Made by a program: the position numbers and the translations under genes. Below, one piece after another: positions 32,370 through 41,645 of a DNA stretch of 64,000 nt. This DNA comes from Cryptosporangium phraense (GTDB lineage: Bacteria; Actinomycetota; Actinomycetes; Mycobacteriales; Cryptosporangiaceae). Numbering within the stretch: position 1 is the stretch's first letter; each line of letters opens with the position of its first letter. The stretch lies in assembly GCF_006912135.1 (NCBI RefSeq), contig NZ_VIRS01000012.1, positions 159,960 through 223,959 of the forward strand, read 5' to 3'. The notes under the pieces are model-generated. The model was given only the letters and a program-made list of their open reading frames with translations, did not search any database and was not told the DNA's origin.

Positions 32370-33302
32370 TCAGACCGCGTCGCGGAGCTCTCCGGGAACG
32401 ACGTCCTCGTAACCGGCCGCCCGCCAGGCCAGGATCGCCGCACCGAGGCGACCGGCCGACCCGCCGAGCGGGCTGTTCGCCACCGGCGGCGCCGCTCGCC
32501 AGGCCAGCGCGGCCTGCAGGTGCGTCCGGACCGGGCGCAGCAGCGCCTCACCGGCCCCGGTCAGGCCGCCGGCCAGCACGATCAGCGCCGGGTCGAGCAG
32601 CAGCGTTCCGGTCGCCAGCGCCAGCCCGAGCGCGGTGGTCGCCTCGTCCCAGATCCGTGCGGCCAGAGCGTCGTCGTCGAGCATCCCGGCGATGTCGGCG
32701 GCGGACGCGCCCGGCGACCCACCGGCCGCCGCGTAGCGGCGCGCGATCCCGGACGCCGACGCGTAGACCTCCAGGCACCCGCGCTGCCCGCACGCGCAGT
32801 CCTCGCCGTCCGGGTAGACCGGCAGGTGCCCGAGCTCCCCCGCGCTCCCGCCGGCCCCCGGCAACGGCTTGCCGTCCACGATCAGACCGGCCGCGATACC
32901 GGTGCCGAGGACGACGACCATCAGGTCCTGGGCGTCCCGCCCGAGACCGATCGAGCTCTCGGCCACCGCTGCGGCCCGGGAGTCCTGCTCGATCACCACC
33001 GGCACGCCGACCTCCTCGGCGACCAGCGCGGCCAGCGGCGTGTCCCGGAAACCGAGGTTCACCGCGTGCCGGGCGATCCCGGCCGCGGTGTCGACCAGGC
33101 CCGGTACCGACAGCCCGACCGCGACGGTCCCGGCGTCGGCCAGCTCCCGCGCCACCGCGCGCACGCGGGCGACGACCTCGTCCGCCCCGGCCGCCGCTCC
33201 GGTGTCCCGGTCGACCCGGTTGAGCTCCCGCCCGTCCGCGCCGACCAGCGCACCCTTGATCGTCGTCCCTCCGATGTCGACGGTGACGACGGTGGCGGTC
33301 AT
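32370..33302 (-). CDS. ROK-family sugar kinase
   Basis: 310 residues with the ROK kinase fold. The ATP-binding loop is DIGGTTIKGAL (residues 9-19), the sugar-binding GELGHLPVY segment follows, and the zinc motif CACGQRGCLEVYAS carries three Cys. There is no DNA-binding domain, so it is an enzyme rather than a repressor. Glucose, N-acetylglucosamine or a related hexose are likely substrates. The ATG overlaps the permease stop (ATGA), placing it firmly in the ABC importer operon, where it would phosphorylate the imported sugar. Confidence 0.92.
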   Translation of the reverse strand: MTATVVTVDIGGTTIKGALVGADGRELNRVDRDTGAAAGADEVVARVRAVARELADAGTVAVGLSVPGLVDTAAGIARHAVNLGFRDTPLAALVAEEVGVPVVIEQDSRAAAVAESSIGLGRDAQDLMVVVLGTGIAAGLIVDGKPLPGAGGSAGELGHLPVYPDGEDCACGQRGCLEVYASASGIARRYAAAGGSPGASAADIAGMLDDDALAARIWDEATTALGLALATGTLLLDPALIVLAGGLTGAGEALLRPVRTHLQAALAWRAAPPVANSPLGGSAGRLGAAILAWRAAGYEDVVPGELRDAV

Positions 33303-34156
33303 TTGACCGATCCGGCGGTCAGGCCGCCGACGAGGTGCTTCTCGATGACGGCGAACAGAATGACGACGGGGACGATCGCGACGATCGAGGCAGCGAACAA
33401 CTGGTCCCAGTTCTGCTCGTAGCCGGTGACGTAGGAGTTGATGCCGACGGTCAGCGGCTTCTTGTCGTCGTCCTGCATCAGCGTGAGCGCGACGACGTAC
33501 TCGTTCCAGACCGCGATGAACGTGAAGATCGTCGCGGTGACGACGCCCGGGAGCGTCAGCGGCAGCATGACGCGCATCATCGTGCCGACCCGGCCGTTGC
33601 CGTCCAGCTCGGCCGCTTCCTCCAGCTCCTTGGGCAGCGCGGCGAAGAACCCGTGCATGATCCAGACCGCGAACGCGAGGTTGAACGCCGAGTTCGTGAG
33701 GATCAGTGCCCCGTAGGTGTTGACCATGCTCAGTTCGAAGAACTCGCGGTAGATGCCCACCACCAGCGAGGTCGGTGCGAACATCTGGGTCACCAGCACC
33801 AGGAACAGGAAAGCGGTACGGCCCGGAAACTTGAACCGGGCGGTGAAGTACGCGGCCGGGATCGCGACCAGGATGACGATCGCGGTCGACGCGAACGCGA
33901 CCAGCAGCGAGGTCTTCAGCCAGTTCTGGAAGCGGCTGTCGCCGAGGATGTCGCCGTAGGCGCCGAGCGTCCAGTGGTGCGGCAGGAAGCTCGGCGGCGA
34001 CTGCAGCGCTTCGCTGCCCGGCCGCAGCGAGTCCAGCAGCATGACGACGTAGGGCGCCAGGAAGACGATCGCGACCAGCAGCCCGGCGACCGGCAGCACG
34101 AACCGGCGGGCGCGCCGCCAGCCCCCGGCCTGCGGACGAGCGATGACCGTGCTCAT
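33299..34156 (-). CDS. Carbohydrate ABC transporter permease (MalG type)
   Basis: A 285-residue inner-membrane permease with about six helices. The EAA loop reads ELEEAAELDGNGRVGTMMRVMLPLTLPG, the docking site for the ATPase, and the C-terminus ends KHLVGGLTAGSVK, a hallmark of MalG-like subunits. The ATG at 34156 overlaps the preceding permease stop (ATGA). No ATPase gene is present in the operon; actinomycete sugar importers commonly share one MsiK-type ATPase encoded elsewhere. Confidence 0.95.
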   Translation of the reverse strand: MSTVIARPQAGGWRRARRFVLPVAGLLVAIVFLAPYVVMLLDSLRPGSEALQSPPSFLPHHWTLGAYGDILGDSRFQNWLKTSLLVAFASTAIVILVAIPAAYFTARFKFPGRTAFLFLVLVTQMFAPTSLVVGIYREFFELSMVNTYGALILTNSAFNLAFAVWIMHGFFAALPKELEEAAELDGNGRVGTMMRVMLPLTLPGVVTATIFTFIAVWNEYVVALTLMQDDDKKPLTVGINSYVTGYEQNWDQLFAASIVAIVPVVILFAVIEKHLVGGLTAGSVK

Positions 34157-35151
34157 GCGTCTTCCTCTCGCCACTTCACCAGCCGCAGGTAGAGCACGAC
34201 CGCGACCAGGATCAGCAGGACGTTGAACACGCCCGCGGCCGCCGACATACCGACGTCCCGGTCGGCGCTCTTGAACGCGAGCTTGTACATGAACGTGATC
34301 GTCGTGTCGTGCGTGTAGCCCGGGTTCCGGTCGTTGAGCGTCCAGATGATCGGGAACGAGTTGAACACGTAGATCATGTTGAGCACGGCGCTGACCAGCA
34401 GGGCCGGACGCAACAGCGGCAGCGTCACCCGGCGCCAGGCCTGCCACGGGCCCGCCCCGTCGATCCGGGCGGCCTCGTGCACCTCGCCAGGGATCGCGTT
34501 CAGGCCGGCCAGCAGCACGTACGCGGTGAACGGGATCGACACCAGGACGCCGACCAGGATCATCGACGGCATGGTCCAGGTGTCGTCGCCGAGCCAGTCG
34601 ACCGGCTCGGAGATGATGTGCAGCTTGGTCAGCAGCACGTTCAGGATGCCGTGGTAGTAGTCGAAGATCAGCGTGAACAGCCGCGACGTGATCACCAGCG
34701 ACGCCGCCCACGGCACCAGCACGGCCCACCGGACGGCCCGGCGTCCCCAGAAGTCCTTGGACAGGAACTGGGCCAGGCCGAGGCTCAGCAGGATCGTGAT
34801 CGCCACGACCGCGACGACCCAGATCAGCGTGTTGACCAGCACCGTGCCCAGCGCGGGGTGGCTGAGCACGTTGGCGTAGTTCTCGACGCCGTTCGACCCG
34901 CGGCGCAGGCCGGTGATCGAGTACTCGCCGGTGGACGCCCGGACGAGCTCGATCGCCGGGTAGATCACGACGCCGAAGATCAGCACCAGCGCGGGTCCGA
35001 GCCAGATCAGCGCGACCCAGAACGGCGCGCGGCCACGCGTTCGGCGTCGACGTGCCGGCGCGGTGCCCGACGCACCGTCCCCTGGCGGGGGGACGGGCGC
35101 CGGGCTCTCGGTTGCAACCGCGCCGGGCTGGGAGTCAGCCCGGGACGACAT
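34153..35151 (-). CDS. Carbohydrate ABC transporter permease (MalF type)
   Basis: A 332-residue permease. A ~40-residue Pro/Arg-rich cytoplasmic tail precedes the first helix (FWVALIWLGPALVLIFGVVIYP). The EAA motif is EVHEAARIDGAGPWQAWRRVTLPLL. Six membrane helices and the C-terminal VVLYLRLVKWREEDA follow. The ATG shares one base with the lipoprotein stop (TGATG), so the three transport genes are translationally linked. It pairs with the MalG-type subunit to form the channel. Confidence 0.95.
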   Translation of the reverse strand: MSSRADSQPGAVATESPAPVPPPGDGASGTAPARRRRTRGRAPFWVALIWLGPALVLIFGVVIYPAIELVRASTGEYSITGLRRGSNGVENYANVLSHPALGTVLVNTLIWVVAVVAITILLSLGLAQFLSKDFWGRRAVRWAVLVPWAASLVITSRLFTLIFDYYHGILNVLLTKLHIISEPVDWLGDDTWTMPSMILVGVLVSIPFTAYVLLAGLNAIPGEVHEAARIDGAGPWQAWRRVTLPLLRPALLVSAVLNMIYVFNSFPIIWTLNDRNPGYTHDTTITFMYKLAFKSADRDVGMSAAAGVFNVLLILVAVVLYLRLVKWREEDA

Positions 35152-36431
35152 CAGCCGCCGGCTTCCGCGGTCTTCTGCAGGTCGTCGAGCACCGACTGCG
35201 GGTTGCCCGACGGGGACACCGCCGTGCCCAGGTTCTGCTGGACGGCGAGCTTGATCTTGTCCCAGGCCGGGTCGTCGGTCGGGGTCAGGTGGATGTTCGG
35301 CAGCGTGTCCAGGTAGACCTTGAGCGACGCCTCGCTCGAGAACTCCTGCAGGCCGGACTGCGTCACCGGGAGGAAGCCCTCGGACTTGATCCAGGTGTTG
35401 ACCTGGTCCTTGGCGTAGTAGAGCTCGTAGAACTTCTTGATCGCGTCCTGGTTGCCCTTCTTCTTGAAGGCCATCAGGTAGTCGGTCACGCCGTAGGTCT
35501 GCGGCGCGCTGCCGTCCTTCGTCGGCATCGGAGCGATGCCGTACTTCACGTTCTTGTACTTCGTGTCGAGGTCGCCCTGGAGCGGTCCGAACCCGACGAT
35601 CATGCCGGCCTTACCCGAGGTGAACAGCGGGAAGGCGCCGTCGGTGCGGTTGGTCTTCCCAGGGTTGTTCTGGGTGACCTTGTCCTTGGTCGACAGGTCC
35701 TTCAGGAACTGCAGCGTCTCGACGTTCTTCGCGGAGTTGATCGTCCACTTGCCGTCGGTCTTCCAGTCGCCGCCGTTGTTGAACATCCAGATCGAGTACT
35801 CGGCCTGGGCCTCTTCCGGGCCGAGCGGCTGCGCGTAGCCGATCTTGCCGCCGCCCAGCGCCTGCACCTTCTTGGCGTCGGCGACGAACTCGTCCCAGGT
35901 CTTCGGCGGGCTGGCGATCTTGGCCTGGGCGAACAGGTCCTTGTTGTAGAACAGCGCCCGGGCCGACGAAAGGTCGGGGAACCCGTACATCTTGCTCTGG
36001 TACGTGCCGCTCTTCACGAACGCCGGGATCAGGTCCGACTTGACGCTGTCGGTCAGCACGTCGTCGGAGCTGTAGAGCAGCCCGTCCTTGGCGTAGCTGG
36101 CGTACGCGTTCAGGTTCAGGATGTCCGGCGGGTTGCCGTTCTGAACCATCGTGCTGGCCTGCTGGTCGATGTCGTTCCAGCTGATGATCTGCAGGTTCAG
36201 CTTGACGCCGGTCTTGTCCTCGTACGTCTTCTTGAACGCGTTCCAGAACGTCGCCGTGTGGTCCTTGCTGTACTCGGCGATGACGACCTTGATCTCCTTG
36301 GCGCTGTCGCCGCCTCCGGAGTTGTCGGCATCGTCGGCACCGGTGCCGCCGCCGCACGCGGCCAGACCGAGTGCCAGCGCGGTCACACCGGCCAGACGCG
36401 CGAACCAGCGCGCCTTGCCTATTGCACCCAT
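35151..36431 (-). CDS. Extracellular sugar-binding lipoprotein of the ABC importer
   Basis: A 426-residue family-1 solute-binding protein. The signal peptide ends in lipobox LAAC with the lipidated Cys at residue 26, followed by a Gly/Asp linker. The mature part has the binding-protein text IKVVIAEYSKDHTATFWNAFKKTYEDKTG and FNNGGDWKTDG. AGGAGG precedes the ATG at 36431 by 8 bases. Promoter and a perfect dyad operator lie directly upstream, and the ROK repressor gene is next on the same strand. Several aromatic residues suit oligosaccharide binding; the ligand is unknown. Confidence 0.95.
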   Translation of the reverse strand: MGAIGKARWFARLAGVTALALGLAACGGGTGADDADNSGGGDSAKEIKVVIAEYSKDHTATFWNAFKKTYEDKTGVKLNLQIISWNDIDQQASTMVQNGNPPDILNLNAYASYAKDGLLYSSDDVLTDSVKSDLIPAFVKSGTYQSKMYGFPDLSSARALFYNKDLFAQAKIASPPKTWDEFVADAKKVQALGGGKIGYAQPLGPEEAQAEYSIWMFNNGGDWKTDGKWTINSAKNVETLQFLKDLSTKDKVTQNNPGKTNRTDGAFPLFTSGKAGMIVGFGPLQGDLDTKYKNVKYGIAPMPTKDGSAPQTYGVTDYLMAFKKKGNQDAIKKFYELYYAKDQVNTWIKSEGFLPVTQSGLQEFSSEASLKVYLDTLPNIHLTPTDDPAWDKIKLAVQQNLGTAVSPSGNPQSVLDDLQKTAEAGG

Positions 36432-36476
36432 GCGATGTTCCTCCTGAATAACGGGGGTATCGGAGAACTCCGGGGT

Positions 36477-36523
36477 TACTAACGAATGGATCGTTAGTAT
36501 CGCGCGGCTGTGACGCGCGTCAA
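36477..36523 (-). promoter_or_regulatory. Promoter and dyad operator of the sugar importer operon
   Basis: A perfect inverted repeat, TACTAACGA (36477-36485) and TCGTTAGTA (36491-36499) with spacer ATGGA, sits about 46 bases upstream of the lipoprotein start. On the minus strand a TTGACG -35 box (36518-36523) is followed about 16-18 bases later by a TACT-containing -10 region that falls inside the dyad, the arrangement of a repressor-blocked promoter. The adjacent ROK repressor is the natural candidate. Confidence 0.7.
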
Positions 36524-36573
36524 TCGGTCTCGGCGTACGTGACCGAGTCGTTATGGGGTCCGTTACCGGCGGA

Positions 36574-37815
36574 TTACGCCTCTGGATGAGCGAGAAGTCG
36601 GGCCTCGACGTGGTCGAGTCCACGGCGCACCGCGCCCAGCGCGACCGCGTCTCCGCCCAGGTCGGACAGCTTCAGGCGGGGCGAGGTCAGGATGCGGGGA
36701 CGCAGGTGGCGTTCGATCGCGTCGAGCAGGGTCTCCCCCGCGCGCGAGAGCCCGCCTCCGATGATCACTTCCTCCGGATCCAGCACCAGCAGCAGCGCGG
36801 CGAGCCCGCGCGCGAACCGGGCGGCGATCCGGTCCACCACCGCGAGCGCGGTCGCGTCCCCCTCCGTGGCGGCCGCGAATACCGCGGCCACGGCATCCGG
36901 CTGGACCAGCACGTCTCCGTTGCGGGCGGCGAGGGCGTCGGCCGCGTCCGCCAGTTCGGCGATCGCCTGGGTGCCGACCATCCGTTCGAACGGCCCCTGC
37001 TCGCTCGCCGCGCTGACCGCGCCGAGCATCGGCGAAGGATCCGGCGCCTCCGGCGGCGAGAACACGTCGGTGAAGCCGAGCTCCCCGGCCGCGCCGTGCG
37101 CGCCGCGGTAAGGCTTCCCGTCGATGATGATCCCCGCGCCTATTCGGACGCCCCAGTGGACGAACACCAGGCTGTCGCTGCCGACCGCGGCGCCGCACCA
37201 GCGTTCCGCGGCCACGGCCAGGTTGATGTCGTTCTCGATCAGCACCGGCGACGGCGTGATCGTGCGCAACTCGGCCAGGACCGGCAGGTGCGCGAGGCCG
37301 GGGATACCGGGCGCGAGCAGCACCTCGCCGCTGCTCTCCTCGACGATGCCGGGCGTCCCGACGACGATCGCCCAGACGTCCGCGCCGGTCAGGTCGGCCT
37401 TCGCGAGCGCCTCGGCGATCACGTCGCGCACCGACTGCAGCAGCCGCGCACCGTCCGTGCCCTCGCCCACCGTGACCTGGCGCGCGGCCACGACCTTGCC
37501 GGCCAGATCGGCGACCATCGCGATGACCTTGTGCGACCCGACGTCCACCCCGACGACGTGACCGGCCTCGGCCCGGAAGCGGATCCACTGCGCGGGCCGG
37601 CCCATCGAGACCTGAGCCGTCTCGTCCACGTCGGCCACCAGGCCGGCGTCACGCAGCTCGGCCACCGCCCGGGTGACGGCCGGCCGGGACAGGCCGGTCG
37701 CCTGCATCAGGTCGGCGACCCGGGCCGGCGAGTGCTCGCGCACGGCCCGGAGCACGGCGCCGAAATTGATCTGCCGCAGTACGTGCGGGCCCCGTGCGGA
37801 CTCGTGCGGCTGCAC
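36574..37815 (-). CDS. ROK-family transcriptional repressor
   Basis: 413 residues. The N-terminal winged helix (RQINFGAVLRAVREHSPARVADLMQATGLSRPAVTRAVAELRDAGLV) is followed by a ROK sugar-binding fold with DVGSHKVIA, ENDINLAVAAERWCGAA, GAGIIIDGKPYRGAHGAAGELG and LLVLDPEEVIIGGG. The CxCGxxGC zinc motif is missing, replaced by FSPPEAPDPSP, so it is a sensor rather than a kinase. GTG 37815 has GAGGGA upstream; GTG 37845 is possible. It is upstream of and co-oriented with the sugar importer, and the dyad at 36477 is its likely operator, relieved by the transported sugar. Confidence 0.92.
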   Translation of the reverse strand: MQPHESARGPHVLRQINFGAVLRAVREHSPARVADLMQATGLSRPAVTRAVAELRDAGLVADVDETAQVSMGRPAQWIRFRAEAGHVVGVDVGSHKVIAMVADLAGKVVAARQVTVGEGTDGARLLQSVRDVIAEALAKADLTGADVWAIVVGTPGIVEESSGEVLLAPGIPGLAHLPVLAELRTITPSPVLIENDINLAVAAERWCGAAVGSDSLVFVHWGVRIGAGIIIDGKPYRGAHGAAGELGFTDVFSPPEAPDPSPMLGAVSAASEQGPFERMVGTQAIAELADAADALAARNGDVLVQPDAVAAVFAAATEGDATALAVVDRIAARFARGLAALLLVLDPEEVIIGGGLSRAGETLLDAIERHLRPRILTSPRLKLSDLGGDAVALGAVRRGLDHVEARLLAHPEA

Positions 37816-37908
37816 CGTTCCCTCTTCTCTGCCGTGCGCGGACACCTCAACGTAACCTGCGCGTACCGCAGGCTGGTGAGGACCGCCGTGAAGAGATCAT
37901 CGCCGTGG

Positions 37909-38907
37909 CTACCCCGACTTGGGCGGCGGGTCGACGTCCGGATCGAAAGCAGTGGCAGCACGGATGCCGGACGCGGACCCGGGGACGACGATCGGGCGCG
38001 CGAGCGCCGCGGAATCCGGTGCGGGTGGGGTCACCGGATTCCGCCGCCCGCCGAGCACCGCGCCGAACGCGAGGCCGGTGAACACCACGTACAGGTACGA
38101 GTCGAGCCCGGTGACGTCCCACACCAGGAACGCGTCGGCCGACGGCATCCCGCCGACGCCGAGGCCGCTCAGCGAGGCGAGGAGCCAGAGCGGCGCGTAC
38201 GCGTAGTCGAGCGGGCTGTCGTACCGGCTCCCCCACGTCGCGCCGTCGAGCGCCATCATGCCCACCGTCGCCACGTCCGCCGCCAGCAGCGTGCAAGTCA
38301 GGCCGACGAGCCACGCCAGCCGGACCCGGCCGCGGCCGGCCAGCCGCACCGCGGCCACCAGCCCGGCGGCGAGTCCGGCGAAGAAGATCGCGAACGCCGG
38401 TGCGTGCACCCGGATCGCGTCGGTGGACGACCCGGCCCAGGCGTTGAGCAGCACCCCGAGCGCGAACCCCGGCACGGTGACGGCGAGGATCCGCGGCCCC
38501 GCACCGGTCCGGACGGTCCAGTGCCGGCCGAGCAGCCCCACACCGACGGCCAGCCCGACCGCGAACAGCGCCAGAAGGGCACTTTGGACGTCGTGGCCCA
38601 TGATCCGGCCGATCGCCATGGCCATCGACCGGGTCAGCACCAGGCCCATGAAGACGAGGACGAGGGCCAGCACCGGGGCGACCACGACCAGCCGGCCGGC
38701 GCGGGCGATTCTCTGTGCGGTGAGCCCGCCGGGCTGCCTGGCCACCGCGAGGCCGGCCGCGTACCGAAGCGCTTCCCGTCCGCGTCCCGCGGTCGTGAGG
38801 ACGGCGAGTTCGGCATCCCACTCGCGGCGGTTGTCGTCCCGGTCGACCGCGGGCGATCGCCGGACAGCGAGCCCGATCATTGTCCGGGCTAGGCGCGTGG
38901 TCACCAT
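37909..38907 (-). CDS. Multi-pass membrane protein paired with a PadR regulator
   Basis: 332 residues from ATG 38907 (GTG 38904 also possible). A cytoplasmic head with DDNRREWDAELAVL resembles the prefix of PadR-associated permeases. It is followed by about seven hydrophobic helices (VVVAPVLALVLVFMGLVL, LLALFAVGLAVGVGLLG, FAIFFAGLAAGLVAAV and others) and a Pro/Asp-rich C-terminal tail. There is no catalytic motif. It overlaps the PadR gene by seven bases, so the pair is one transcription unit. Such pairs usually respond to envelope stress or antibiotics; the role here is unassigned. Confidence 0.8.
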   Translation of the reverse strand: MVTTRLARTMIGLAVRRSPAVDRDDNRREWDAELAVLTTAGRGREALRYAAGLAVARQPGGLTAQRIARAGRLVVVAPVLALVLVFMGLVLTRSMAMAIGRIMGHDVQSALLALFAVGLAVGVGLLGRHWTVRTGAGPRILAVTVPGFALGVLLNAWAGSSTDAIRVHAPAFAIFFAGLAAGLVAAVRLAGRGRVRLAWLVGLTCTLLAADVATVGMMALDGATWGSRYDSPLDYAYAPLWLLASLSGLGVGGMPSADAFLVWDVTGLDSYLYVVFTGLAFGAVLGGRRNPVTPPAPDSAALARPIVVPGSASGIRAATAFDPDVDPPPKSG

Positions 38908-39221
38908 GCGGCGCTCGCGGCGCCGGTCGCCGGGTCCGGCGGTGCGGTCTGCGCCCGCAGTTCGGCCAGCGCCTGACGCGCCTCGACCACGCCGTCGGCG
39001 GTGAGCCGGTAGTACCGCCGGGCGGGACGTCCGGCCTCGGCCGGATCGACCGCCTCCCAGCTCGCGCTGAGCCAGCCGGCGCTGGTCAGGCGGCGCAGGA
39101 TCGGGTAGAGCGTGCCGCTGGCCAGGCCGGCCGACTGCATGAGTTCCAACCCGTAATGGTCGGCGCCGGCGTCGGCGAGGAATGCCGCCAGCACTCGGGC
39201 CGTAGAGACGGTGAGGCGCAT
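38901..39221 (-). CDS. PadR-family transcriptional regulator
   Basis: A 106-residue winged-helix repressor of the short PadR-s2 type: VSTARVLAAFLADAGADHYGLELMQSAGLASGTLYPILRRLTSAGWLSASWE is the DNA-binding part, with the family wing RPARRYYRLTADG. A TATAGT -10 box lies 8-13 bases before the ATG, so the transcript is probably leaderless. It overlaps the membrane-protein gene downstream, which it presumably represses together with itself. Confidence 0.93.
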   Translation of the reverse strand: MRLTVSTARVLAAFLADAGADHYGLELMQSAGLASGTLYPILRRLTSAGWLSASWEAVDPAEAGRPARRYYRLTADGVVEARQALAELRAQTAPPDPATGAASAAW

Positions 39222-39228
39222 GCCATCT

Positions 39229-39234
39229 ACTATA
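39229..39234 (-). promoter_or_regulatory. -10 box giving a leaderless padR transcript
   Basis: On the minus strand TATAGT ends 8 bases before the padR ATG at 39221, which places the transcription start at or within a base or two of the start codon. There is no room for a ribosome site and none is visible. Confidence 0.5.
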
Positions 39235-39257
39235 ACGCTTCTCTACATAGGGGTGCC

Positions 39258-40928
39258 TCAGGGCACCATCCAGGACAGGACGCCGGTCGACTGCAGCCAG
39301 CTGAGCAGGCAGATTCCGGCCAGGAAGAGCGCGCTCCAGCCGATCACCCGGCGGAAGATGTCGCCCTCGTGGTTGTCGAGGCCGACCGCGGCCGCGGCGA
39401 TCGCCAGGTTCTGCGGCGAGATCATCTTCCCGAGGACGCCGCCGGAGCTGTTCGAGGCGGCCATCAGCGTCGCGTTGAGGTCGGCCTGGCCGGCCGCGGT
39501 GACCTGCAGCGCGCCGAACAGCGAGTTCGACGAGGTGTCGGAGCCGGTGACCGCGACGCCGAGCCAGCCGAGGATCGGCGAGATCAGCGCGAACAGGCCG
39601 CCGGCGCCGGCCATCCAGGTGCCGAGCGTGACGGTCTGGCCGGACGCGTTCAGAACGAACGCCAGGCCGAGGACCGCCATCACGGTGAGGATCGCCCACT
39701 TGAGCTGGTTCAGCGTGGCGCCGTAGGCGCGGAGGGCGCGGCCGAGGCCCACTCGGAGGACGAACATCGTGATCAGGCCGGCGACCAGCATCTGGGTGCC
39801 GGGGGTCGTGAACCAGTTGAGCTTGAAGGCGACCGAGGAGAGGGGTTTGCCGGAGGCGCTCTCGAGGTGCAGGCCGGGCCAGTTCACGGTTTGGGTCGCG
39901 CCGTCGAGCCAGGTCTTGATCGGACCGATCTGGCAGACGACGAAGACCGCGATGATGATCGCGTAGGGCGCGTACGCCTTGGCGATCTCGCCCCGCGGGT
40001 CGGCCGGCGCCGCCCCGGCGCGGGGCGCCTCGGGCTCGGGCTCGGGCACAGCGGCGCGGGGCGCGCCGTCGGCCGGGTCCTCGGCGGCCAGGGCGGCGGC
40101 GGTGACCGGGGACGTGATCGGGCGCCAGACGCGGACGATCGCCACCAGGGCCGCGACCGACAGCAGCGAAGCCACCACGTCGGCCAGCGGCACCGAGATG
40201 AAGTTCGACGTCACGTACTGGGCGACACCGAACGTGAGCCCGCACACGATCGCGAACACCCAGGTCTCGCGCAGCCCGCGCGCCCCGTCCACGATGAACA
40301 CCAGCACCAGCGGCACGAACACGGCCAAAATCGGCGTCTGCCGCCCGACCATCGCGCCGAGCGTGTCGCTGTCGATACCCGTCACCGTGCCGAGCGTCAG
40401 GATGGGCGTCGCCATCGCGCCGAAGGCGACCGGCGCGGTGTTGGCGGTGAGGGCCAGCACCGCGGATTTCAACGGCGAGAAGCCGAGCGCCATCAGCATC
40501 ACGGACGTGACCGCGACCGGCGTACCGAACCCGGCCAGCGCCTCGATCAGCGCACCGAACGAGAACGCGATGATGATCGCCTGGATCCGCCGGTCGTCGC
40601 TGACGCTGGTGAAGCTGCGGCGCAGCACGTCGAAGTGTCCGGTCTCGACGGTCATGTTGTAGACCCAGATCGCGTTGATGACGATCCAGAGGATCGGGAA
40701 GAACCCGAACGCGGCGCCCTCGGTGGTCGCCAGCAGCGCCTGCCCGACCGGCATCGAGTAGACGCCGATCGCGACGACGAGCGCCACCACCAGCGCGATC
40801 AGCGACGCGACCCAGGCCCGTAACCGGAACACGCCGAGCAGGACGAACAGGACGAGAAGAGGGATCGCCGCGACGAGCGAACTCCAGGCGAGCGAGTGGG
40901 CGACGGGATCGAGGACCTGTTGGTACAC
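39258..40928 (-). CDS. lldP: L-lactate permease (LldP family)
   Basis: A 556-residue transporter with 12-14 membrane helices. Family text is strong: GFFPILWIVINAIWVYNMTVETGHFD, AFGALIEALAGFGTPVAV, SDTSSNSLFGALQ and NSSGGVLGKMISPQNLAIA. It imports L-lactate (and often glycolate) with protons. A ~55-residue Pro/Ala/Glu-rich cytoplasmic loop (EPEPEAPRAGAAP) is larger than usual. The start is GTG 40928 with GGAGG upstream. No lactate dehydrogenase lies beside it; the TetR gene upstream is on the same strand and may not be related. Confidence 0.95.
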   Translation of the reverse strand: MYQQVLDPVAHSLAWSSLVAAIPLLVLFVLLGVFRLRAWVASLIALVVALVVAIGVYSMPVGQALLATTEGAAFGFFPILWIVINAIWVYNMTVETGHFDVLRRSFTSVSDDRRIQAIIIAFSFGALIEALAGFGTPVAVTSVMLMALGFSPLKSAVLALTANTAPVAFGAMATPILTLGTVTGIDSDTLGAMVGRQTPILAVFVPLVLVFIVDGARGLRETWVFAIVCGLTFGVAQYVTSNFISVPLADVVASLLSVAALVAIVRVWRPITSPVTAAALAAEDPADGAPRAAVPEPEPEAPRAGAAPADPRGEIAKAYAPYAIIIAVFVVCQIGPIKTWLDGATQTVNWPGLHLESASGKPLSSVAFKLNWFTTPGTQMLVAGLITMFVLRVGLGRALRAYGATLNQLKWAILTVMAVLGLAFVLNASGQTVTLGTWMAGAGGLFALISPILGWLGVAVTGSDTSSNSLFGALQVTAAGQADLNATLMAASNSSGGVLGKMISPQNLAIAAAAVGLDNHEGDIFRRVIGWSALFLAGICLLSWLQSTGVLSWMVP

Positions 40929-41007
40929 GCGACCACCTCCGTGCCGGCCCCCCGTTGGACACGTCTGATGATGGCGCTAATCAGTCGGTAGCGGAACGAA
41001 ACCGTCA

Positions 41008-41616
41008 TCACTCAGTGGAATGCCCCTGCCACGCACGGAGTGCGACGTTCGTCGCCTGTTCGACTGCTTCTTGGACGGCGTCCGGTTCGGGTAGGGCGTC
41101 CAGATCGTCGAGCAGGACGTACAACGCGGCGGTCACCGCGCCGACGAACGCGCCGACCATCGCGGCCGCGGTGACCTCGTCGAGGTCGTCGGGAAACGCC
41201 TCGGCCAGCCGGCGGGCGATCTGCTGGGTGACGTCCATCTGGATCTGGAGACCTCGGCCGCGCACGGACGGAACCGTGCGCACGAAGTGCATCCGGAGCG
41301 CGGCGAGCCGGCCGCTGAGGTCGTCACCGTCCTCGCCGACGATGCGCAGCGAGGCGAGCAGGACCTCGACCGGGCCGTCGGCCGGGGAGCGCTGGGCGAT
41401 CGCGTCGGTCGCGGCCCGGAGGCGGGCGTCGGTCTCCGGGAACAGCAGGTCTTCCTTGGTCGGGAAGTAGCTGAAGAACGTGCGGGTGCCGATCTCGGCC
41501 GCGGCCGCGATGTCGGCGACGGTCGTCTGCTCGAAGCCGTTGCGCTCGAACAGGTCGGCCGCCGCCTCGACGAGCACCTGCCGGGTGCGGGCGCGTTTGC
41601 GGTCGCGGAGGTTCAT
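41008..41616 (-). CDS. TetR-family transcriptional regulator
   Basis: 202 residues. The classic TetR helix-turn-helix is KRARTRQVLVEAAADLFERNGFEQTTVADIAAAAEIGTRTFFSYFPTKEDLLF (about 6-58). The helical C-terminal domain senses an unknown ligand. ATG 41616 is preferred, since codons upstream run into the divergent promoter. It faces the FAD monooxygenase at 41689 across 72 bases containing a 7-base dyad, the usual layout for a repressor of a divergent detoxifying monooxygenase. Confidence 0.92.
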   Translation of the reverse strand: MNLRDRKRARTRQVLVEAAADLFERNGFEQTTVADIAAAAEIGTRTFFSYFPTKEDLLFPETDARLRAATDAIAQRSPADGPVEVLLASLRIVGEDGDDLSGRLAALRMHFVRTVPSVRGRGLQIQMDVTQQIARRLAEAFPDDLDEVTAAAMVGAFVGAVTAALYVLLDDLDALPEPDAVQEAVEQATNVALRAWQGHSTE

Positions 41617-41645
41617 GGCTTGCACCCTACAGCGAATGCCAATCG

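Noticed and set aside
33299..34729. Upstream extension of the MalG-type permease to 34729
   Set aside because: The extension overlaps the MalF-type permease in another frame; the ATGA-coupled start at 34156 gives the family length.
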